NCBI GenBank assembly: GCA_029262415.1
Contig: JAJCZL010000042.1
Coordinates: 1-64,000, forward strand
Reading direction: 5' to 3'
From: Deltaproteobacteria bacterium
GTDB lineage: Bacteria > Desulfobacterota > Binatia > UBA1149 > JAJCZL01
DNA: 64,000 nt
Each line of letters starts with the position of its first letter. Position 1 is the first letter of the stretch. Shown here piece after piece: positions 1-8,151 of this stretch. A program made the position numbers and the translations under genes. Below the pieces are notes generated by a model. That model did no database searches and was not told the origin of the DNA. It saw only the letters and a list, made by a program, of their open reading frames with translations.

Positions 1-2
1 TT

Positions 3-281
3 TGCGGCGACAGCATCGTCAACGGCACCGATGAGTGCGACGACGGCAACGCGGTCGACAACGACGGCTGCACCAACGCCTGCACGCTCCCGGTTTGCGG
101 CGACAGCATCGTCAACGGCACCGATGAGTGCGACGATGGCAACGCGGTCGATAACGACGGCTGCACCAACGCCTGCACTCTCCCGGTTTGCGGCGACGGT
201 ATCATCAATGGGACCGACCAGTGCGACGACGGCAACACGATTGACGACGGCAACGGCTGTGGTGCTGACTGTCAGCTGGTA
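3..281 (+). repeat. 93-bp tandem repeat (31-aa DUF4215-like unit)
   Basis: Units start at 3, 96 and 189. The first two encode identical 31-residue peptides and differ at only a few silent bases; the third diverges towards its end. The array probably continues upstream of the window. Confidence 0.85.
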
Positions 282-2216
282 CAGAACGCCGCTTGTCCGG
301 ACAGCGGTTTGTTGAAGTTCTTCGCGGGAACCTCGGAGGTGCCGTGTGCGTCGACTGCGGATTGCACGACGGCCGGGCATCCCGGTGTCTGTGATACCGG
401 GCTGGGTGTCTGTGTTGCCGTGTCCATTTTGGACGTCGGTTGGACAGGTGTTTCGCACGGGGGCGACGTGATCGACGGTAACGTCATTGCCGGCAATCTG
501 CTTTGTTCCGGCGGCGGAGCGCCCGGGCCCTGCGGTGAATGCCTCGTCACCGGGATCGATGCGTCTACCGACACCTGTCGTTGTTCTCACGACACTTCGC
601 AGCGCTGCGACGTACCGTTTGATTTCGATGGTGCGACCGGCGCACGAGGCTGCGGTACCGGCGTAGTCTGCGCGGCAGACAGCGACTGCAAGTACTGCAC
701 CGGCGATCCGAGTGTTAAGTGTAATGTGAACGGCGATTGCTCCGGCGTCGGGGGCACCTGCTTTGGTGGGACGCCGCGTCTGACCTGCAATACCGGCAGC
801 GGCATCTGTGAAGGCATCTGCGACTGTTACCTTGGCCCACCGTTGCCGCTTTCGGCGGGCAACGTTCCGGTCTGCGTCCTGAACAGGTTCAGTGAGGATG
901 TTGTCGGAACGGCGAACGTTGATCTAGGTGAGAGCGAACTGACGTCAAAACTCCGTTCGGTCGTTTTCCTAGCGGGGAACAAGGTCCAGCCGTGCCCGCT
1001 ATGCGGTGGAACTTGCAGCGCACCGGCCGCATCGAAGTGCTTCCTCCCGGCGGTGAACAAAGGCAATCCGTGCACGTTGGATAGCGATTGCGACAGCTCT
1101 CCGGGCAATGGCGTCTGCCGCTCAACATTGGGCGACAGCTGCTTCTTGGACACCGACTGCGACATCATCCCCCAGGATGGCGACGGCGTCTGCGACGGAT
1201 TCGATCCGGTTATCGCCGACGGTGTGCAAGGCGGCACTTGCTTCGGCGGTGACTTCGACGGCCAGGCCTGTGACATAGACGCGCGCAGCCCGTCGTTCCC
1301 GGCCTTCCCCGGCTCAAACGGTGGCGGCACTGCGCTGGACTGCTTCCCCGAGAACGGAACCAACGTCTCGGGCGCGGGCTTGAAGATCGAGTTGAGCACC
1401 ACGACCGGAACCGCGACGATGGGGGCGAACGTGAGCTGCGGCGGGTTTTTCTTCGGAGCATACAATTGCTTCTGCAAGGTATGCTCAGGAAACACGTCGA
1501 TTGCGTGCAACTCCGACACCGAGTGTTCAGACGTGGGAGCCGGGACTTGTTCCAGCAATGGCGCTGGTCAACAGGCGCAACCTAACGACTGCGACCCGAA
1601 TGGGATCGGCGGCGACGGAACCGTCGGCTTGTGTGTGTCCACCGGCGGCACTGACGAGTTCGGCGAGTGCGCCGATCCGGGTGACGTCTTGTTCAATTGC
1701 GACGGCGTTGTTCGCGCGGACGGCTCCGGATTCCTTCCTTGCGACCCCGCCATCACTCAATGCAGCGACGAAAAGGGCGGGCAAGGGCCGGGCGGGCAGA
1801 CTAACTGCTTAGTGGACACCGATTGTAAGAGGTGTTCGATCAGTGACGATCCTTGCGCAGACGCTCTCGATTGCCCCGGGGCCGAGACCTGTGACGACAC
1901 CGGTGTGACCTGCCAGGACACAGACTGCATCTTCGCCGGCACCGGCCTGCCGCCTGCATTCGATAAGACACTGGCAGGCGACTGTACGGTCGCGCAACAG
2001 CGCCCTTGTTTCATCGACCCGATCAAGGCCATCGGTGTTGCGGATCCGAACGCACCGGTGGGTGTTGCCACCTTCTGCATCCCGCCAACGATCAACGCGT
2101 CGGTCAACTCGGTTGCCGGCCTGCCCGGTCCGGGGCGTACCAAACTGCAGGTTACGTCAAGCCTGACGTGCCCGGGCGGGGCTGCTTACACCCCGGCTGT
2201 TGGGGGCTGCCCGTAA
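3..2216 (+). CDS. Secreted cysteine-rich repeat protein (DUF4215/Myxococcus-type repeats), 5' partial
   Basis: The frame is open from base 3, so the gene begins before the window; an apparent internal TTG start at 309 is not the true start. It opens with two identical 31-residue repeats and a third diverged copy, beginning CGDSIVNGTDECDDGN and matching the DUF4215/Myxococcus Cys-rich repeat style of extracellular proteins. The remaining ~640 residues hold many Cys pairs in a looser motif, DSDC/DTDC/DTEC followed 10-15 residues later by G-x-C, spaced along the chain. Such proteins are secreted, disulfide-rich and probably Ca-binding through the acidic DDGN loops (family knowledge). No catalytic domain is recognisable. 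It ends just before a strong terminator. Function is unknown; a surface or adhesion role is inference. Confidence 0.75.
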   Translation, partial: CGDSIVNGTDECDDGNAVDNDGCTNACTLPVCGDSIVNGTDECDDGNAVDNDGCTNACTLPVCGDGIINGTDQCDDGNTIDDGNGCGADCQLVQNAACPDSGLLKFFAGTSEVPCASTADCTTAGHPGVCDTGLGVCVAVSILDVGWTGVSHGGDVIDGNVIAGNLLCSGGGAPGPCGECLVTGIDASTDTCRCSHDTSQRCDVPFDFDGATGARGCGTGVVCAADSDCKYCTGDPSVKCNVNGDCSGVGGTCFGGTPRLTCNTGSGICEGICDCYLGPPLPLSAGNVPVCVLNRFSEDVVGTANVDLGESELTSKLRSVVFLAGNKVQPCPLCGGTCSAPAASKCFLPAVNKGNPCTLDSDCDSSPGNGVCRSTLGDSCFLDTDCDIIPQDGDGVCDGFDPVIADGVQGGTCFGGDFDGQACDIDARSPSFPAFPGSNGGGTALDCFPENGTNVSGAGLKIELSTTTGTATMGANVSCGGFFFGAYNCFCKVCSGNTSIACNSDTECSDVGAGTCSSNGAGQQAQPNDCDPNGIGGDGTVGLCVSTGGTDEFGECADPGDVLFNCDGVVRADGSGFLPCDPAITQCSDEKGGQGPGGQTNCLVDTDCKRCSISDDPCADALDCPGAETCDDTGVTCQDTDCIFAGTGLPPAFDKTLAGDCTVAQQRPCFIDPIKAIGVADPNAPVGVATFCIPPTINASVNSVAGLPGPGRTKLQVTSSLTCPGGAAYTPAVGGCP

Positions 2217-2248
2217 CAGCGGGATCGGCCCGCTAACGACACAACGAG

Positions 2249-2283
2249 AAGCCCGGGTGCGATAATCGCACCCGGGCTTTTTC
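2249..2283 (+). terminator. Rho-independent terminator
   Basis: A perfect 14-bp inverted repeat (AAGCCCGGGTGCGA, loop TAA, then its complement) is followed by a run of T. It lies 33 bp after the stop of the Cys-rich protein and closes that transcript before the acyl-CoA dehydrogenase gene. Confidence 0.9.
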
Positions 2284-2315
2284 GTTTAGCGGGAAGCGTT
2301 GGCTATAGTCCCCGG

Positions 2316-3524
2316 ATGGCTGACCACCTAGAACAGTTTCGCGAACGCACGCGTTCGTGGCTCGAACAGAACTGTCCGCAATCGATGCGTGTACAGCCCG
2401 GTACGCGCGCCCCGGGCGAACTGAGCGACGAAGTCGCATGGGGCGGCCGCAACGAGCACCACACCAACCCCGACGTAGCGACATGGCTCGCGCTTATGGC
2501 CGAGCGCGGTTGGACGGCGCCGCTGTGGCCAAAAGAATACGGCGGCGGCGGGCTCTCAAAGCCCGAAGCAAAGATCCTCGGCGAAGAGATGCGCCGATTG
2601 CGTTGCAAACCGGCGCTGGTCGGATTCGGCCTGACCATGATCGGTCCGCTGCTGCTCGAGCACGGCAGCGAAGCGCAAAAGAAGCGGTTTCTACCTGAAG
2701 TCTGCCGTGGCGAAATTCGTTGGTGCCAGGGCTACTCCGAGCCGGGTGCAGGGTCGGACCTCGCAGGGCTGCAAACCAAGGCTGAACTTGTCGGTGACGA
2801 ATACGTACTCAACGGCCAGAAGGTTTGGACCTCCTACGCGGACAAGTCCGATTGGATGTTCATCTTAACGCGCACGGATCCGGACGCACCCAAACATACC
2901 GGCATCACCTTTATGCTCTTCGACATGGAGACGCCGGGTGTAACCGTACGGCCGATTCCGCTGATCAGTGGGGCATCGCCTTTTTGTGAGACGTTCCTCG
3001 AGGATGTCCGCGTGCCGAAGGATCAGGTCGTCGGTGATGTCAACAACGGCTGGACGATGGCCAAAGCACTGCTCGGTCATGAGCGTTCGATGATCTCGGA
3101 GATTTTCAACGAAGAGCGTGAGCGCAACCTCGCGGTCGAGGCTGCACGTAAGTACATCCCGGGTAGCGAAGAGCGCATCGCGGACGCATCGTTACGTGAC
3201 GGGATCGCGCAACTGACGATGGACAAGGTCTGCCTCGACCTGACTATCGCGCGTACCAAAGAAGCGGCCAAGATCGGCCATCAACCCGGGCCGGAGTCCT
3301 CGATCTTCAAGTATTATGCAACTGAGCTGAACAAGCGTCGTACGGCGACGATGGTGTCCATCATGGGGCCGCAGGGGCTTGGCTGGGAAGGGGAGGGGTT
3401 CGAACCATCCGAGACCCAGGCAGTTAAGAATTGGCTGCGCGCCCGTGGTAACTCGATCGAGGGCGGTACCAGCGAAATTCAACTTAATATCATTGCCAAG
3501 CGTGTGCTCGGCCTTCCGGATTGA
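2316..3524 (+). CDS. Acyl-CoA dehydrogenase, catalytic subunit
   Basis: 402 residues, the normal length for FAD acyl-CoA dehydrogenases. The N-terminal helical domain runs to about residue 115. The flavin/substrate loop reads WCQGYSEPGAGSDLAGL, and the C-terminal helical domain carries RGNSIEGGTSEIQ, which keeps the Glu at the usual catalytic-base position. It oxidises an acyl-CoA to the 2-enoyl-CoA and passes electrons to ETF. The next gene starts 4 bp after the stop and encodes a second, catalytically incomplete homologue. That layout matches the alpha2beta2 acyl-CoA dehydrogenases known from steroid side-chain degradation (FadE28/FadE29 type). The substrate cannot be read from sequence; branched or CoA-linked ring compounds are possible. 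Confidence 0.88.
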   Translation: MADHLEQFRERTRSWLEQNCPQSMRVQPGTRAPGELSDEVAWGGRNEHHTNPDVATWLALMAERGWTAPLWPKEYGGGGLSKPEAKILGEEMRRLRCKPALVGFGLTMIGPLLLEHGSEAQKKRFLPEVCRGEIRWCQGYSEPGAGSDLAGLQTKAELVGDEYVLNGQKVWTSYADKSDWMFILTRTDPDAPKHTGITFMLFDMETPGVTVRPIPLISGASPFCETFLEDVRVPKDQVVGDVNNGWTMAKALLGHERSMISEIFNEERERNLAVEAARKYIPGSEERIADASLRDGIAQLTMDKVCLDLTIARTKEAAKIGHQPGPESSIFKYYATELNKRRTATMVSIMGPQGLGWEGEGFEPSETQAVKNWLRARGNSIEGGTSEIQLNIIAKRVLGLPD

Positions 3525-3528
3525 TGCC

Positions 3529-4671
3529 GTGGCATACGTACTCAACGAAGACCAACAACTGCTGAAAACGACCGCGGCCGATTTCATCAAAAAAGAGTGT
3601 CCTGTTTCGCGCTTACGTTCGTTGCGCGACAGCGGCAACGCAGGCGGCTTCGACCGTGCGATGTGGTCGCGAATGGCGGAACTGGGCTGGCCGGCGATTC
3701 TCGTCCCTGAGCGCCACGGCGGCTTGGAGATGGGAATGACCGAGTTGTGCTGCGTCCTCGAAGAGTTCGGCAAGAACTTGGTCCCGGAGCCGTTGTTTAC
3801 CAGTGCCTTGCTCGGAGCCGGGACGCTGCTCGCCGCCGCCGACGAACCCCACTGTGCGGCGCTCCTTCCTGAGATTGCCACGGGTTCGAGCCTGGTGACT
3901 TTGGCCTATCACGAACGCGGGTCGCGCTATGACTTTCTCCGCACGACGACGCGCGCCCGCAAGCATGGTTTGGGCTGGATAATCGATGGCGAGAAAAGCT
4001 TGGTTTTCGATGGCTACGTTGCCGACAAGTTCATCGTTTCGGCACGTACCGACGGCGGTGTTGCCGATCGTGACGGTATCACCTTGTTCGTCATTGATGC
4101 CGGTGCAGCGGGCTTGACGGTGACTAAGCAATCCACGATGCACCTTCGCGACCACGCGTTGGTTTTGCTGGCGGGTGTGGAGGTGAACGGCGCGGCTGTG
4201 CTCGGCAGCGAGGGGTGCGGCGGGGAGATTCTCGAAGATGTTCTTGACCGCGCGAGCGTCGGACTGAGTGCAGAGATGCTCGGCAACGCCGAAGGAGCGT
4301 TCGAGATGACACTCGAGTATCTCAAGACCCGAAAGCAGTTCGGAGTTCTCATCGGTACGTTCCAAGCGCTCAAGCACCGTGCGGCCGAGTTGTTCACCGA
4401 AATTGAGCTGTCCAGGTCGGCCGTTCTCGGAGCTTGCCACGCTTTGGACCACGGTTTGCCCGAGGCGCGCTCGTTGGTTTCGGTAGCCAAGGCGCGGTGC
4501 TCGGATACGGCGGTATTGGCCGGTTACGAAGGCATCCAGATGCACGGTGGCATCGGGATGACCGACGAGCACGAGATCGGCTTCTACGCAAAGAGAGCAA
4601 AGGCGTCCGAGCTCACATTCGGCGATGCGGCCTACCATCGTGACCGCTTCGCGAGGCTTGCCGGGTTCTGA
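3529..4671 (+). CDS. Acyl-CoA dehydrogenase family protein, partner subunit lacking the catalytic Glu
   Basis: 380 residues from GTG 3529. An upstream frame exists, but homology begins at AYVLNEDQQLLKTTAADF, and GTG lies 4 bp after the previous stop. It has the acyl-CoA dehydrogenase fold, including RKQFGVLIGTFQALKHRAAE and YEGIQMHGGIGMTDEHEI. Where active members have YEGT with the base Glu, this one reads KRAKASELTFGDAAYHRDR. That tail is typical of the second subunit of heterotetrameric enzymes. The acidic and basic spacing near residues 100-130 is diverged too. It is probably co-translated with the upstream subunit and may provide half of the FAD or substrate site (inference from family). 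Confidence 0.82.
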   Translation: MAYVLNEDQQLLKTTAADFIKKECPVSRLRSLRDSGNAGGFDRAMWSRMAELGWPAILVPERHGGLEMGMTELCCVLEEFGKNLVPEPLFTSALLGAGTLLAAADEPHCAALLPEIATGSSLVTLAYHERGSRYDFLRTTTRARKHGLGWIIDGEKSLVFDGYVADKFIVSARTDGGVADRDGITLFVIDAGAAGLTVTKQSTMHLRDHALVLLAGVEVNGAAVLGSEGCGGEILEDVLDRASVGLSAEMLGNAEGAFEMTLEYLKTRKQFGVLIGTFQALKHRAAELFTEIELSRSAVLGACHALDHGLPEARSLVSVAKARCSDTAVLAGYEGIQMHGGIGMTDEHEIGFYAKRAKASELTFGDAAYHRDRFARLAGF

Positions 4672-4672
4672 T

Positions 4673-4707
4673 CCCCCGTTTTGTGGCTAATAGCCACTCA
4701 CTGGGGG
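4673..4707 (+). terminator. Nested hairpin at the operon 3' end, possible terminator
   Basis: Directly after the stop of the second dehydrogenase, CCCCC pairs with GGGGG around an inner perfect hairpin GTGGCT-AAT-AGCCAC. There is no T tract, so it may be a structured 3' end rather than a classical terminator. Confidence 0.45.
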
Positions 4708-4877
4708 GCACCGTGAACGCAGTGTACCCATATGGTCTTGTTTGCAAAGCCAAATAATAGCCGTACTTAGCCCGTCGGCGGAACACTGAACGCCTTGATG
4801 CCTTGACGTACCCCGTCGGGGTTGGGTTAGCTGGCCTGGACTGCCTGTATCGTCCTCTTTTTATATCGGGAAGACGC

Positions 4878-5990
4878 GCACAGCGCCGCCTTCATCTGTT
4901 GATACTGGCGGGTATCCGAGCACCGCGGCCCGCTCGCGGCTTGGCCGCGAAGGTCCTCGGCCGCACGTTCGGCCCGGTTGTGGCTGTCGCGGCCATTGAG
5001 GTCGTGCCGTGTCTTGCCCCTGATCTTATGCCGGCGAAAGTCCGTTCGGTCGTTCGTCTCTACGAGGCCAGGGGCACGTGGGAAGACATGATGCGCGCCG
5101 ACGAAGAGCTCGGCTTTACGCGCTGCGACCGCGACTCGATCTTGACTTCCCTTCAGAGGGCCGCAAGGTCCATGTGCGAACGGTTTCGTCGGGCGTCGGG
5201 GACATCGGCATGCGCGACATCGGGACCACGGCTCCCTTCGATGCCGTGGCCGTCGGTGACTCGTTTACTTTTTGCGATGACTCATCGGCCGAAGAGTGCT
5301 GGGTACGGTTGCTGTCGGAGCGCACCGGATTGTCCTTTGTGACTCTCGGTGTCAACGGCTACTCCAATCTCGCCGCTGCGCGTATGCTGCGCAAGATGAG
5401 CGATACTTTTAAGCCGAAGCTCGTCTTGGTCGGTTTCTTCCCGAACGATTTCAAGGACAACCTGCACTTTGACAACTGGACGCGCAGCGAGACCGACGAT
5501 TATTGGACGTGGATGCGCCGTAAGCGCCGCCGCGAGGCCTCAGACTTTCTTGCACGGTATTCGGTTTTGTGCCGTTTGATAGATGCCTCAAGGCGTTACA
5601 GTGGGCGCGACATCTACGAGTACGACGAGGACGGGCTGCGCTTCGTGTTCCGCGCCGATGCCTGGTGTCGGGCGGTGGTGAAGGAGCCGGGCGGCACGCC
5701 GGGTTTCAAGCAAATGACCGAAGCTCTGCGCGATCTGAAAGCCCAGGACCCAGGAAATGGACGCGGAACTCGTGGTACTTCTGTTGCCGTTAAAAGAGCA
5801 GGTCTACTGGCATATCGCTGAGCGATTCCAGCCTGAGGGCCATGCTTTTGCTCAGCTGTTTACGGCGGCGGGATGTTCGCAGGCAGCCGGCTGCTGCAAC
5901 GAGGCCAACAACTGCTTCAAACGGATTGAGGGTCTCATGCCGAAGTCGAGTAGGAAGAACTGCACACTCAAATCGAGCGGTTGCGACTGA
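4878..5990 (+). pseudogene. Frameshifted SGNH/GDSL-type hydrolase
   Basis: One protein is readable only by changing frame. The first part (to about 5125) has a membrane-like N-terminus ending RLYEARGTWEDMMRADEELGF. The second frame continues PRLDLDFPSEGRKVHVRT, then the nucleophile block DAVAVGDSFTF and VLVGFFPNDFKDN. About base 5750 the frame changes again to AELVVLLLPLKEQVYWHIAERF, after which similarity fades. The order matches membrane-anchored SGNH hydrolases of polysaccharide or lipid acylation loci. At least two indels break it, so it is a pseudogene unless assembly errors are responsible. It sits beside the convergent sulfatase-like genes, and such pairings are common in this kind of genome (recollection, not checked). 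The 3' limit is uncertain. Confidence 0.6.
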
Positions 5991-6088
5991 GGTTACCCGA
6001 GACCGAGCACTCGAAGCGGTTAGGCGCGTCCGACGCCGAATATCGCTGTAGCCTGGCGGTAAATCGCCCGGTGCGAGAGCACGACGGG

Positions 6089-8116
6089 CTAGTCGCCGGT
6101 ATAGCCGAGTGACTCAAGGCGCTCACGGGTTTCTTCGTCTAACTTGAGTTCATTGACGCCGCTGTGGGCGAGGCGTTCGCTGTAGATCGTCCAACTGTTG
6201 TTCAGCCAACCGGTCATCTCGCTTGCCAGTGCTGTCGCTACGCCGGTGTGGGTGGTTCGCGGTTCCAGCTCTGCCGGGTCCAAAGCGAGGTTGTAGCTGT
6301 GGATGCGCAGTCGGAAAAACTCCTGGATTATTTTGTTACGGGCGGCTTGCAGCGAGACTTGTACATTGCGACTGGCCGTCCGGTACAACTCGCCATGGGT
6401 GCTACGCTCGAACTCAGCCTCACCCCGATATGCAACGCTCGACATATCGAACCCTTCGGTTCCGCGCGGGATTTCGATGCCGGTGATCGAGAGCAGTGTA
6501 GGCATGATGTCGATAATACTCGTCTCCATCGACACCGTACGGCTGGTCGGCCTGATGCCCGGTACATACAGGATGAACGGTACTTTCAACACCTCTTCGT
6601 ACAGCGTGCGGTGATGTCCCTTGCGGCCGTGCTCGAAGAACTCATCGCCGTGGTCTGAGGTGACGACAAAGATGGTCTTGCCCGCAATACCGAGGAGGCC
6701 GATTGTGCGGATGAGTTTGCCGATGTGATCATCGACCAGGCGGATCTCGCCGTCGTAAAGGGCTTTGAGGTGTTCGAGGTCCCGGTCAGAAATGTTCTTG
6801 TTGACAGCCGAGTTGAAGTAGAAGTTCTCGCCGTTAATCTCGCCGTCGTAGTCGGGGTCGAACATCGACGCGTACGGCTCTCCGGGCGTGTAGTCATAAT
6901 GGACGTCCCAGTAATGTAGAAAGAGAAAAAATTTCTTGTCGCTGTTGGCTTCGAGGAACTTTGCCGCGGCTTTTTGTACATCGGGGGCGGTCACCGACTT
7001 GTAGGATTCCTCATTGGATTCGAAGCGAACGGTCTTATCGTCGTAGTCGTCGAATCCCCGGCTGAATCCGAAGTGTTCTTCGAGGTAAGGTGCCGATGTG
7101 ATCGCTTTGGTCAAATAGCCGGCAGCCTGGAACTGCTCGGCCAGGGTTGGGACGTCGTCGGTCAGTGCTCGGTCGTCGGCGACCACGCCGTGCCCGAGCA
7201 GCGAGCGACCGGTGAGCATCGACATGTGAGCGGGGAGAGTCCACGACGTCGTGCTGCTGCAATTGTCGAACCTGACACCGGCAGCGGCTAAGGTTTTGAG
7301 AGTCGGCGTGGTATCGCGCTGGTAGCCGTAGGCGCTGAGGTGGTCGGCACGCAGAGAATCGATGGATATGAACACAACGTTGTAGTCTTCGACCAGAGTG
7401 TTACGACCGGGAAGGCCGGGCGCCTTGTCGGCGCCGAGGCGCGCCTCGACCCAGACCGGCGCCGATGCGGCGATCAACACAGCTATGGCCGCGAAGCCCG
7501 CAACTGCGGTGGCGCGCTCGGACTCTCCACGCAAAACATGCAGTGCTCCCACGCTAACGGCCGTCGTCAACAGCAGCACCCCGGAGGCAAGCAGCGAGCC
7601 ACCGTAGACGAAGTCGCGCAAGTAGTTCGTGAGCACCGCACTGCCGGTCGTTCCTGCGCTGACGTGAACATCGCCCAGCCACAATGTGACGTGGAGCGCC
7701 GCCTCGGCGAGAAGGATCACCGCCAGCATCGGCAGCAGGCGTGCACCGACGCTGCGTTCTTTGAACACGTTGGTTATCGTCGCCAGAAGCGTGACTCCCA
7801 GCACAATCAAGGGCGTAACGTACAGGTATGAGGCGACGATGTCGGGAAGGATGAAGAGTTTGCTTACGATGCCTTGTCCGATGAAGCTATTGAGGCGGAG
7901 CGGCCAGTCCATTCGTTGCTGCAGCAAGAAGTACAGTTGAATAAAACCGTCATACATGTTTGACGCGGCGAACTCGGCAGGGGGAAGGATGAGGTCCGAG
8001 TACAGGTAAGCGATGACCAGCGCCTGAATGATAATCTGGAGGATGGCTACCGTGAAGGTCGTAGTTGTCGCCGCTGCAAAGTTACGCAGGAAGCTCTTTA
8101 AAATGTAAGCGCCGAT
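6089..8116 (-). CDS. Membrane sulfatase-like protein (alkaline phosphatase superfamily), likely non-ATG start
   Basis: The N-terminal half has about five membrane segments. The C-terminal half is a sulfatase-fold ectodomain: FISIDSLRADHLSAYGYQRDTT, TSWTLPAHMSMLTG, and FVVTSDHGDEFFEHG for metal binding. The position taken by Cys/Ser in true sulfatases (CxPxR) is Thr (TLPAH), so formylglycine chemistry is unlikely and a phosphotransferase or phosphodiesterase role is more plausible (inference). The first ATG is at 7957, but the frame stays open and homologous to the next gene back to 8116. That stretch holds a first membrane helix ending LYSDLILPPAEF. No ATG, GTG or TTG lies in it; ATC at 8116 sits 6 nt after AGGAGA and aligns with the neighbour's start. 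If the ATC reading is wrong, 7957 is the start. Tandem with the paralogue upstream. Confidence 0.8.
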   Translation of the reverse strand: MGAYILKSFLRNFAAATTTTFTVAILQIIIQALVIAYLYSDLILPPAEFAASNMYDGFIQLYFLLQQRMDWPLRLNSFIGQGIVSKLFILPDIVASYLYVTPLIVLGVTLLATITNVFKERSVGARLLPMLAVILLAEAALHVTLWLGDVHVSAGTTGSAVLTNYLRDFVYGGSLLASGVLLLTTAVSVGALHVLRGESERATAVAGFAAIAVLIAASAPVWVEARLGADKAPGLPGRNTLVEDYNVVFISIDSLRADHLSAYGYQRDTTPTLKTLAAAGVRFDNCSSTTSWTLPAHMSMLTGRSLLGHGVVADDRALTDDVPTLAEQFQAAGYLTKAITSAPYLEEHFGFSRGFDDYDDKTVRFESNEESYKSVTAPDVQKAAAKFLEANSDKKFFLFLHYWDVHYDYTPGEPYASMFDPDYDGEINGENFYFNSAVNKNISDRDLEHLKALYDGEIRLVDDHIGKLIRTIGLLGIAGKTIFVVTSDHGDEFFEHGRKGHHRTLYEEVLKVPFILYVPGIRPTSRTVSMETSIIDIMPTLLSITGIEIPRGTEGFDMSSVAYRGEAEFERSTHGELYRTASRNVQVSLQAARNKIIQEFFRLRIHSYNLALDPAELEPRTTHTGVATALASEMTGWLNNSWTIYSERLAHSGVNELKLDEETRERLESLGYTGD

Positions 8117-8151
8117 GGCCGGTCTCCTATCTACTTTTGGCGAAGCTTCGC

